From Chrysiogenes arsenatis DSM 11915 (lineage in GTDB: Bacteria > Chrysiogenota > Chrysiogenetes > Chrysiogenales > Chrysiogenaceae), in contig NZ_AWNK01000006.1 of the NCBI RefSeq assembly GCF_000469585.1, positions 246,178 to 310,177 on the forward strand: DNA of 64,000 nt. The letters are read 5' to 3'. A model generated the notes under the pieces. That model worked only from the letters and a program-made list of their open reading frames with translations. It had not been told where the DNA came from and made no database searches. Shown here one piece after another: positions 28,833 through 36,875 of the stretch (position 1 is the first letter of the stretch; each line of letters begins with the position of its first letter). Both the position numbers and the translations under genes were made by a program.

Positions 28833-29640
28833 CACCACCCCCGTCGGGATCGACATCGGCGCCACCACCACAAAAGTCAGCTATCGTGACGCCGATGGCG
28901 CGTGGTGCACCGCCAAAGTGCCCACAAATTACACCGATATCGCCACACTTACCGCAACACTCGGCCTCGCATCAGCCCGCGTCGGCTGCGCTATCCCAGC
29001 GCCAGTCAAAAATGGCCGCTTGGCCGCCGCCGCCCCCAACCTCGCCACCCTGCCAACCATTCCCGCCGGAACACCACTGCTGAACGATGGCAATGCCGCC
29101 GCCTTCGGCGAGTACATCGCCCGTGATTTAACGCACCAATCGCTCTTTATGGCGAGCATTGGCACCGGACTGGGCGGAGGATTTATCAGCCACGGAACCA
29201 TTTTCGAAGGGGCAAATGGATTTTTTGCCGAAGCCGGACACTTTACTCTGATGAGTGGCGGCAAGCCCTGTAACTGCGGCGCCCGTGGCTGCGCCGAAGG
29301 GTACACCTCCAGCCAATTCTTTGTGCCTCACAACGATCAGGCGACTATCGCCCACCACTTTGCCGAACAAACCACCCTGTTTCAGGAATTTCTCCACCAT
29401 ATTGCCGCCATGCTGGGCAGCATCACCAACCTCTATGACCCCGACATCATCGTGATTGGCGGTGGCCTTGGCTCCCTACTGCGACCGCACTACAAACAGC
29501 TCTGCCACCTTACCGCACAGCAAATGTTTCGCGGTCGCCCCTTGCCCGCCATTGAGCCCAGCACACTGGGTGAATTTGCCGCCGCACGGGGCATGGTTGC
29601 CCACATCGAGCGACTGGCTCGCGATCCATTCGTGCTATGA
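28819..29640 (+). CDS. ROK-family sugar kinase-like protein
   Basis: A 273-residue ROK protein with the N-terminal phosphate-binding motif (VGIDIGATTTKVSYRD), a GTGLGGGFI glycine loop and the zinc motif (GH, then CNCGARGCAEGY). A C-terminal ATP-site loop, IVIGGGLGS, is also present. ROK kinases phosphorylate glucose or N-acetyl sugars; the substrate is not assignable. It lacks an N-terminal DNA-binding domain, so it is a kinase-type rather than repressor-type ROK. The start is probably TTG 28819 behind AAGGA, inside the preceding gene. Slightly short for the family (usually about 300). Confidence 0.85.
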   Translation: MTTNNTTPVGIDIGATTTKVSYRDADGAWCTAKVPTNYTDIATLTATLGLASARVGCAIPAPVKNGRLAAAAPNLATLPTIPAGTPLLNDGNAAAFGEYIARDLTHQSLFMASIGTGLGGGFISHGTIFEGANGFFAEAGHFTLMSGGKPCNCGARGCAEGYTSSQFFVPHNDQATIAHHFAEQTTLFQEFLHHIAAMLGSITNLYDPDIIVIGGGLGSLLRPHYKQLCHLTAQQMFRGRPLPAIEPSTLGEFAAARGMVAHIERLARDPFVL

Positions 29641-31667
29641 ATCCCGTTTCGTACCTGAAAAAAGTCGGCCCGCGCCGTGCGACACAGCTCGAAAAACTGG
29701 GTATCACGTCCGCGCACGACCTGCTGTGGCACATTCCACGCGACTACCGTCAATACGCCACCGACCTCCGCGCTGCCCACGAAGGGGAGCACCTGCTTGT
29801 CAGCGGCACCATCATCAACCTTGAGATGCCCCTCAAACCACCCCTGCGTGCCACGCTGCGTACAGCTCAGGGTGATGTCGGCCTCGTCTGGTTCGGCGCG
29901 CAACGCAAGTATATTCAAAACACGTTTGCGGTAGACACCACGCTCTGCGTGGAAGGGGAAGTACGCTTCTTTCAGGGTCGACCAACCATCGCCCATCCGC
30001 ACGAAACCAGCCCGTCAGGCGGCGGTATTGTCCCGCTCTATCCTCTTACAGAGGGGATTACGCAACGGTTGCTCCAAGAGATTTTTCAGGCCAACTGGCC
30101 TCGATTGCGCAGTGAAATCGACGAAATACTCCCGCCAGCGCTGGTGGCGAAATACCACCTCCCTTCGCTGGCTGAAAGTTTCGAACGCATTCACTTCCCC
30201 AAAGCCGACGATCTGGAAAAACTGCGTAATGGCACCAGCCGTTATCATAAGCGGCTTATCTTTCAAGAATTTTTTTTACATCTGCTGGGAAGGCACCTTG
30301 CGGGAGCCGCACAACTCCACCGCCCTGGTATAGCCTTGGCTCGAACCACCACAGCAGAAGCCATAACATTTGCCCACTCAACACTTGGCTTTACGCTCAC
30401 TGAAGGGCAACATGCCGCGATCGACGACATTCTTGATGACCTTGCCGCACCGCGACCCATGAACCGCCTTTTACAGGGCGATGTTGGTTCTGGCAAAACC
30501 GCCGTAGCAATTCTGGCCGCGTGGGCCGCACTCCGCAGCGGCGTACAAGTCGCCGTGATGGCACCAACTGAAATACTGGCGCAACAACTCTGGCGCCACC
30601 TGAGCGAAGCGCTCGAGCCAGAATATTGCGTCGCGCTCCTGTGCGGTTCGCTACGCAAAAAAACCAAAGAAACCTTGCAAAACAGCATTGCCGAAGGGAT
30701 CGTGCACGTCGTCGTCGGCACGCATGCCCTTGTACAGGAAGGAGTCGCGTTTCAGCGACTCGGGCTGGCGATTATCGACGAACAGCACCGCTTTGGCGTG
30801 GAGCAGCGCACCACGCTGATGCACCACACACCGGGCATCAATCAACTCTCCATGAGTGCTACCCCTATTCCGCGCACACTAGCACTCACGCTCTATGCCG
30901 ATATGCAGCTTTCGACGATCACCACCCTCCCGGCAGGGCGTCAGCCGATTAAGACTATCCTCATTGAGGGGAGCAGCGATAAGCGGATGATTGAACTCGT
31001 GCGCCAACAACTTGCCAGCGGTGCGCAAGGGTATGTTGTCACCCCGCTGATTGACGAAAGCGAAAAAATCGACCTACAAAATGCGGTCGCTACACATACT
31101 CATTTGTCACAAATGCTGCCGGAATTTTCGGTAGAACTGCTGCACGGAAAAATGAGTGCGGAACTCAAAGAAAATATTATGCAGCGCTTTATGCGGCACG
31201 AGACTGCGCTGTTAGTTTCCACCACGGTTATTGAAGTCGGTGTCAATAACCCGAACGCTACCGTCATGGTAATCTACCATCCCGAACGGTTTGGCCTGAG
31301 CCAATTGCATCAGTTGCGCGGGCGCGTCGGACGGGGCGCACAAGCGAGTATGTGCCTACTCTACGCGCCACAAAAACTGGCCGAACCAGCACGGGAACGG
31401 ATAGCCGTGCTTTTACAATCGCAAGACGGCTTTGAAATCGCCCAACGCGATTTGGAACTGCGCGGCCCCGGTGAAATGTTGGGCGTACGCCAATCGGGCG
31501 TCCCCGCCTTTCGTGTCGCCCACCTCGGACGCGACCGCAAAGCCCTCGAATTTGCCCATCAGGAAGTGCGCGAACTGATGGCGCGTGACAGTGGCCTTAC
31601 CCTGACGGAACACCGTGGATTACACACGTATTTTACCACCGGCAAGCTGGTCGAACGGATTCACTAA
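29637..31667 (+). CDS. recG: ATP-dependent DNA helicase RecG
   Basis: A 676-residue RecG. The N-terminal wedge/OB domain (about 60-150) is followed by helicase domains with Walker A (GDVGSGKTAVA), DEQHRFGV, SMSATPIPRTLA and the C-terminal QLHQLRGRVGRG. It remodels stalled forks and Holliday junctions. The ATG overlaps the ROK stop (ATGA). Full catalytic motifs; length is near the usual 680-700. Confidence 0.96.
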   Translation: MNPVSYLKKVGPRRATQLEKLGITSAHDLLWHIPRDYRQYATDLRAAHEGEHLLVSGTIINLEMPLKPPLRATLRTAQGDVGLVWFGAQRKYIQNTFAVDTTLCVEGEVRFFQGRPTIAHPHETSPSGGGIVPLYPLTEGITQRLLQEIFQANWPRLRSEIDEILPPALVAKYHLPSLAESFERIHFPKADDLEKLRNGTSRYHKRLIFQEFFLHLLGRHLAGAAQLHRPGIALARTTTAEAITFAHSTLGFTLTEGQHAAIDDILDDLAAPRPMNRLLQGDVGSGKTAVAILAAWAALRSGVQVAVMAPTEILAQQLWRHLSEALEPEYCVALLCGSLRKKTKETLQNSIAEGIVHVVVGTHALVQEGVAFQRLGLAIIDEQHRFGVEQRTTLMHHTPGINQLSMSATPIPRTLALTLYADMQLSTITTLPAGRQPIKTILIEGSSDKRMIELVRQQLASGAQGYVVTPLIDESEKIDLQNAVATHTHLSQMLPEFSVELLHGKMSAELKENIMQRFMRHETALLVSTTVIEVGVNNPNATVMVIYHPERFGLSQLHQLRGRVGRGAQASMCLLYAPQKLAEPARERIAVLLQSQDGFEIAQRDLELRGPGEMLGVRQSGVPAFRVAHLGRDRKALEFAHQEVRELMARDSGLTLTEHRGLHTYFTTGKLVERIH

Positions 31668-31695
31668 TTCTTTGAGACTACGCCATATGTTTTGA

Positions 31696-31724
31696 TTGCA
31701 AAATAGCCACTTATCGGTAATAAT
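31696..31724 (+). promoter_or_regulatory. Candidate sigma-70 promoter of the histidine kinase operon
   Basis: TTGCAA, 17 bases, AATAAT (4/6 and 5/6 matches), about 59 bases before the kinase ATG. Downstream, CCTGAC (31743-31748) and GTCAGG (31762-31767) can pair just before the GGAGGCGGGAG ribosome site, so the leader may fold. Confidence 0.35.
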
Positions 31725-31782
31725 TCCGCCGATTTGAGAACGCCTGACAATCACACAGTCGGTCAGGGAGGCGGGAGTCTCT

Positions 31783-34700
31783 ATGCAATTCCCCACATTT
31801 TTAGAGGGCTTTTTCTGGATTATCATTGCCAGCATTGCCTGTTCGCGTTTGGTGCATGATCGTCACCAACTTTGGCTTTGGCTGGTGGTCGTCGCCACTG
31901 CACGCTCCAGCGGAGAGTGGTTACAACTCCTTGCCCCTGGATTCGCGAGCGAATCAATGGTTTCCGTCGCCTCTAGCGCTACGATTCTCAGCTACGTTGC
32001 CACTGTAGAATTTGGTCGCCAAGCGCTTATTCGTGCGTTTCCTTCCGTAAAATCACTGCCATTACTCTTTCCACTGTTTTCTTTGTCCTTAGCCGCAGCT
32101 ACCCTCACGGTTGGGGGAACATGGATCCAAAGCGCTCTTCTTGCCGGTGCGATCCCTGGGTTTGCCGCCGCTACCATTGCCTTTGGCTGTTTTTTTTGGG
32201 TGGGAACTTGTGCAAAAAAGTTCTTTTTACTTCTCACAACACTTTCCCTATTGGCTCAAGTGGGTCTTTTAATTGCACATATGTTGAATATTGCATCCAG
32301 TCCCCTTTTATCAATCATCGTCTTACTTCTCTTTACCATCGCACTTGCAGGAGCTTTCTGGGAGGCGCAACAGTGCCGCAATACTGCGCTCCAAGCAGTG
32401 GTTCTCCCCCGTTGGCTCCTCTGGGCTGCCCCAACCGGCTACATTCTGATTGCCCTCTGCTCGTGGTACGGTGCGGAGTGGATTGCAGGTCAAGCATTTC
32501 AATCGGTTGAGCGCAAAGCACACGACGAAAGCCATACCCTCGCCCGTGCGCTGAACATGCGCCAATTGCAGCACTTTCAGTACCGTGCAAATGACATGAA
32601 CCTTCCACAATTTTGGCGTGCTTGCGAAATGCTCAGTAGCTACCATCGAGTCCATCTTGGGCTGCAACAAATATCAATGGTCACTCTGCGCGACGACCAG
32701 TTAGTCAGCGGCGTTGCCAGCATGAAGCGCGACCAACAACACTGTGATGCCCTACTGGGGCAGACCGCAGAAGTAGACCCCGCCGCCCGTAAAGCTTGGC
32801 AAGAATTACATTCGACGGAGGCTCTGCGTAAAGAGCAAAAGGTCTTAACCATTTATACCCCTCTACTCATCCCCAGTAGCAGGCAAGTAACCGCCCTCCT
32901 GCGAACCGACTTCGATCTCCACCAATTGCACCGACAGATATTTCGACAACAACTCTATCTACTCATACCTGCCATGGGGCTAACGCTCGTACTGGCTATT
33001 GGGACAATAATCCTTACCGTGCGCCGCTCGACGGGTAAAAATCAATACTGGATTGAGCCGACGATGGTACTCATTGCTGGCATCGCCCTCAGTTTTTTTG
33101 CTACCTTTTCGACAGCCAGTTACGATCACCAGCACCGCTCGACCCTGTTCCAGCATTGGGGATCGCAAAAATTTCGTCAGGCACAAAACCACATGTTACA
33201 ATTTGCCGAGTCGGTTTCGGTAATCGAACAACTGGTGAAACTTCCACGAACAATCAACGATAATGAATTTGCGTTACTCGCCCAGTCGCTAGTTAACCGT
33301 ACCGGCATTGAACTCTTAGCTTGGGCACCGGCCAGCACTCCAGAACGCAATACGACAACCTATACTATTGCGGCAACATCGAAGACGTTAGAAGGTCGCA
33401 TAGAACTCGGCCATAACCCACTGCAAACGTTACCAATAGCCATCGATATCCACCAGCTTTTCCGCCAGCCACTTCCCACGATGACAAAGCCCTTTTCGTT
33501 GCCAGAACAGAAGACACCAGACGGCTGGGTGGCAATTCTGATCCCCGTGGTCGCCAGCGAACAGAGTCCAAATCATGGCGTGCTCTTGGTGCTTATGAAT
33601 GTTCCCATGTTCTGGCAGCAAGCGCTTGAAAACGGTTTGCGCCGCAACCAAGATGTACTGCTCGATATTAGTATGCCGAGCGCTGACGGTGCAATGCAGC
33701 ATTTCCCCGTCTTTGATAGTGAGGTGCCCGAAGGGGCTGGCAGTGCGACATTGATCAATAACGCAGGGCTTGATGATGCCGAGTTTACCACCTACTATCC
33801 GCTCTTTCGTTATGGTCAGTCGTGGCTCTTTACCGCTACACCAGGCCCCCTGTTCTATCAAGCATTTCCGAAGCGACCCGACTGGATTATAGGAGCCTTT
33901 GGCCTCGTGATTACCCTCTGCATTTCTCTGCTTGTGCTGTGGCTGACGCGGACGAATACAGTAGTGCAGTCGGAAGTTGACAAAAAAACAGCCGAACTAC
34001 GCCAACTGCTCGCCGAAATGCAGCTACGCATTGATGCCGCAATTTTAGAAAACCGCCAGCAAGATGCTATTATTGAGGAGCAACGGCGGCGCCAAACATT
34101 GGCGGAACTGCTGGTGAATCTGGCTCACCAATGGCGCCAACCACTCAGTGTCTACGGCTTGGTGCTTGAAGAAATTTTAGAAGATTTCCGCGATGAGACG
34201 TTGACCATAGAGGTACTCGAAAAGCGGGTGGAAACCGCCTTGCGTCAGATTACATCGCTTTCGGAAACCATTTCACAGTTCACCGAAATTTATCAGAACC
34301 AAGATATCCCGATGCACGAATTCTACCTCAAAGCTACGTGGGATATGGCAAGCAAGATTATGAAAGCCAATCCCGTGTATTCGATTCAGGCCGAATGTAT
34401 GCTTGAGGCTGATCTCTCCTTCTTTGGGAATAAAGGTGATTGTATCGAACTGTTCACCGAGCTTTTGCGCAACAGCGACGAAGTTGCTCGCGAGCGCAAT
34501 CGCACTGATGTGCGGGCAACGATGCGGGCTTGGAAGGATGGAAATGGCGAACTGACCATCGTGTTCGAAGATAACGCGGGGGGAATTCTCTCCGAAATCT
34601 TTCCTGTTGTATGGGATCCTTATACCACCACGTCGTTTAAAACGCCAAATAAAGGGCTGGGGCTCTATACCCTCAAGCGGGTGGTTGAAGAACGCTACTA

Positions 34701-34824
34701 TGGGCGGGTATACGCTGAAAATACAGATGTTGGGGCTCGTTTTACGTTCGTTTTTCCCCGTCCGAAGAAGCAAGGATTTGTGACTCCAAATCGCCTGCAA
34801 ACCAAAAATATTGTTGAGGAGTAA
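31783..34824 (+). CDS. Large membrane sensor histidine kinase
   Basis: A 1013-residue orphan kinase. The N-terminal block of about seven membrane helices (1-215) resembles a MASE-type sensor; a periplasmic segment (about 235-385), helices near 395 and 430, a CHASE-like periplasmic domain (about 450-690) and a last helix near 700-725 follow. The cytoplasmic part has a coiled coil, H-box (NLAHQWRQPLS, phospho-His), N-box (ELLRNSDEVA), G1 (EDNAGGI) and G2 (KGLGLY), so the kinase looks active. No receiver domain or response regulator is encoded nearby. The chemoreceptor gene follows after three bases. Confidence 0.88.
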   Translation: MQFPTFLEGFFWIIIASIACSRLVHDRHQLWLWLVVVATARSSGEWLQLLAPGFASESMVSVASSATILSYVATVEFGRQALIRAFPSVKSLPLLFPLFSLSLAAATLTVGGTWIQSALLAGAIPGFAAATIAFGCFFWVGTCAKKFFLLLTTLSLLAQVGLLIAHMLNIASSPLLSIIVLLLFTIALAGAFWEAQQCRNTALQAVVLPRWLLWAAPTGYILIALCSWYGAEWIAGQAFQSVERKAHDESHTLARALNMRQLQHFQYRANDMNLPQFWRACEMLSSYHRVHLGLQQISMVTLRDDQLVSGVASMKRDQQHCDALLGQTAEVDPAARKAWQELHSTEALRKEQKVLTIYTPLLIPSSRQVTALLRTDFDLHQLHRQIFRQQLYLLIPAMGLTLVLAIGTIILTVRRSTGKNQYWIEPTMVLIAGIALSFFATFSTASYDHQHRSTLFQHWGSQKFRQAQNHMLQFAESVSVIEQLVKLPRTINDNEFALLAQSLVNRTGIELLAWAPASTPERNTTTYTIAATSKTLEGRIELGHNPLQTLPIAIDIHQLFRQPLPTMTKPFSLPEQKTPDGWVAILIPVVASEQSPNHGVLLVLMNVPMFWQQALENGLRRNQDVLLDISMPSADGAMQHFPVFDSEVPEGAGSATLINNAGLDDAEFTTYYPLFRYGQSWLFTATPGPLFYQAFPKRPDWIIGAFGLVITLCISLLVLWLTRTNTVVQSEVDKKTAELRQLLAEMQLRIDAAILENRQQDAIIEEQRRRQTLAELLVNLAHQWRQPLSVYGLVLEEILEDFRDETLTIEVLEKRVETALRQITSLSETISQFTEIYQNQDIPMHEFYLKATWDMASKIMKANPVYSIQAECMLEADLSFFGNKGDCIELFTELLRNSDEVARERNRTDVRATMRAWKDGNGELTIVFEDNAGGILSEIFPVVWDPYTTTSFKTPNKGLGLYTLKRVVEERYYGRVYAENTDVGARFTFVFPRPKKQGFVTPNRLQTKNIVEE

Positions 34825-34827
34825 GAT

Positions 34828-36870
34828 ATGAAGAATCTTTCAGTTGGTTATCGGATGTTAGCAGGCTTTTTGTTTGTCGCATTATTGTGTGTGGTTGTTG
34901 GTGCGACCGGCTGGTTCGCACTTGGGAAAATGGAACAAAATATTCTCGAAGTGGGTGAGGTGCGTCTTCCGAGTGTTTCAAGCTTACTGGAACTCAGTAA
35001 TGCCGCAGCCAATATCCGTGTGGCACAGCGAACACTTTTGAATCAAGCCCTTTCGAACGAAGAGCGCGAACGTCAGTTTGCCTCGATTGCTGCTGAAGAA
35101 GCCAACGCCAAGCGGGCATGGGATAAGTTTGCCGCTCTTCCCCAGAGTGGCGAAGAGGAAGTGCTCTGGAATGCCTTTGTGCCGCTGTATGAGGATTATC
35201 TCAAGGAAAATGCACACTATCTGCGGCTGATTCGCGAACTGAGCAATTACGGTGTGATTAATCCGCAAGGGGTCATTGCCTCATTGCAACAGTTTCGTGG
35301 TGATCACCTGATAGTAATGGAACGACTTGATACAGCCTTACGTACAGGGACAGACTTCCCTGGCGGCGATAACCCAACCCAGTGTAACTTTGGCCGTTGG
35401 CTGGCATCGTTCCGGACTTCGAATTCGACACTTGCGGCATTAATCGCCAGCGCGTCACAAGACCATAACCGTTTCCACGAATATGCAGGGCAAATTAAAG
35501 AGTTAGCCAATCAGGGAGAAGTAGCGCGTGGGCATCAACTCCTGAGAGGTGAAATGCAACAAGCGGTTAATGGGGTATTTGCCACGTTTGCCAAAATGCT
35601 CGACGTCGTTGAAGAAGTCAATATGCTGTACCAGGAAATGGAATTTCGCGTATTGGTTCGACAGGCGGAGCGCCAACAGGAAATGTTGACGGCGTTGCAG
35701 AAGATTATCGAGCTGAACGAGTCGATTGCTGCTGATTCGGTTCGCTACTCGATGGACGATGTGCAACAGGCGAGCGTGACCATTATTATGGTCGCGTTGG
35801 TGGCGCTGGTTCTGGCGATAGTGCTTGGTATATTTCTCACACGCAATATTACACGGCCAATTCTTCAGGGTGTAGCGTTTGCCCAACGAGTAGCGGACGG
35901 AGATCTTTCGCAAAAACTCGATCTTGATCAGAAGGACGAAATGGGGAGGCTGGTCGGCGCCCTCAACGCGATGGTAGAAAGCTTACGCCATACTGTCAGC
36001 GACATTCAACTTTCAGCCGATGGGGTAGCTTCAGCCAGTGAAGAGCTTGGCAGTTCTGCCAGTCAAATGAGCGCTGGCATGGATCAGCAAGCTGAGCGGG
36101 TGGCGCTGATAGCTTCGGCGTCGTTAGAGATGGCACAAACTTCAACCGAGATTGCCCGCAACATGCACACCATTCAAGACAATGCCGCGAGTGCGCTGGA
36201 GCAATCGCGCAAAGGGGGCGATGTGGTGCAACAGTCTGCTATCGAAATGGTTGCGATAGCGGAGCAGGTGGTGAAGGCGTCGAGCTCGGCGGGAGAGTTG
36301 AAGCAAAAAGCGGATAAGGTACAGCAGGTTATCGAAGTTATTAACGGTATTGCTGATCAAACAAACCTGTTAGCACTCAATGCTGCCATCGAAGCAGCTC
36401 GTGCCGGCGAAGCTGGGCGTGGATTTGCCGTGGTAGCCGACGAGGTGCGCAAGCTGGCAGAACGAAGTGGCTCTTCGGCGCACGAAATCAGCGAAATCAT
36501 CAAAAGCATCCAAGAAGGTGTTACGCATGTAGTGCGGGCGATGGAGCTGGTGACGAGCAAGGCGCAAACAGGCGAAGCCCTTTCCAAAGAGACAGATAAG
36601 GCATTTATGATAATTCTCGCTGGCATGGAAGGTCTGCAAGATTTGATTACGCAGAACGCGGCTGGTGTTGAAGAGATGTCAGCCACCGCCGATCAGATAA
36701 CCGAAGATATCCAAACGATCTCATCCACGGCTGAAGAGACCGCCTCCGTCGCAAACGAAGTAGCCCATGCCGCTGAAGGGTTGGCACAACTCGCTACCAG
36801 TGTTCAGCAGAGTGTTTCTGGTTTCCGCTTAGAAAATGCGCGACCGTTGCTGTCGCCACGTCAGTCATAG
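34828..36870 (+). CDS. Methyl-accepting chemotaxis protein with periplasmic CZB-like zinc site
   Basis: A 680-residue receptor: helix about 8-32, periplasmic four-helix sensor, helix about 317-340, HAMP (about 341-395) and a signalling domain whose tip reads NLLALNAAIEAARAGEAGRGFAVVADEVRKLAE. The periplasmic part holds a CZB-like pattern: His160, Cys186 (QCNFGRWLASF), His213 and His217 (HNRFHEYA), which match the 3-His/1-Cys zinc ligands of CZB domains. CZB is better known as a cytoplasmic C-terminal domain. A kinase gene precedes it (3 bp) and a GGDEF-EAL gene follows (5 bp). Confidence 0.93.
   Translation: MKNLSVGYRMLAGFLFVALLCVVVGATGWFALGKMEQNILEVGEVRLPSVSSLLELSNAAANIRVAQRTLLNQALSNEERERQFASIAAEEANAKRAWDKFAALPQSGEEEVLWNAFVPLYEDYLKENAHYLRLIRELSNYGVINPQGVIASLQQFRGDHLIVMERLDTALRTGTDFPGGDNPTQCNFGRWLASFRTSNSTLAALIASASQDHNRFHEYAGQIKELANQGEVARGHQLLRGEMQQAVNGVFATFAKMLDVVEEVNMLYQEMEFRVLVRQAERQQEMLTALQKIIELNESIAADSVRYSMDDVQQASVTIIMVALVALVLAIVLGIFLTRNITRPILQGVAFAQRVADGDLSQKLDLDQKDEMGRLVGALNAMVESLRHTVSDIQLSADGVASASEELGSSASQMSAGMDQQAERVALIASASLEMAQTSTEIARNMHTIQDNAASALEQSRKGGDVVQQSAIEMVAIAEQVVKASSSAGELKQKADKVQQVIEVINGIADQTNLLALNAAIEAARAGEAGRGFAVVADEVRKLAERSGSSAHEISEIIKSIQEGVTHVVRAMELVTSKAQTGEALSKETDKAFMIILAGMEGLQDLITQNAAGVEEMSATADQITEDIQTISSTAEETASVANEVAHAAEGLAQLATSVQQSVSGFRLENARPLLSPRQS
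36836..36858 (+). repeat. 23-bp direct repeat, left copy (end of the chemoreceptor gene)
   Basis: This 23-bp stretch encodes the last residues of the chemoreceptor and recurs at 39644-39666 with 21/23 identity. The pair brackets the GGDEF-EAL gene almost exactly (36876-39644). Confidence 0.7.
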
Positions 36871-36875
36871 GAATT

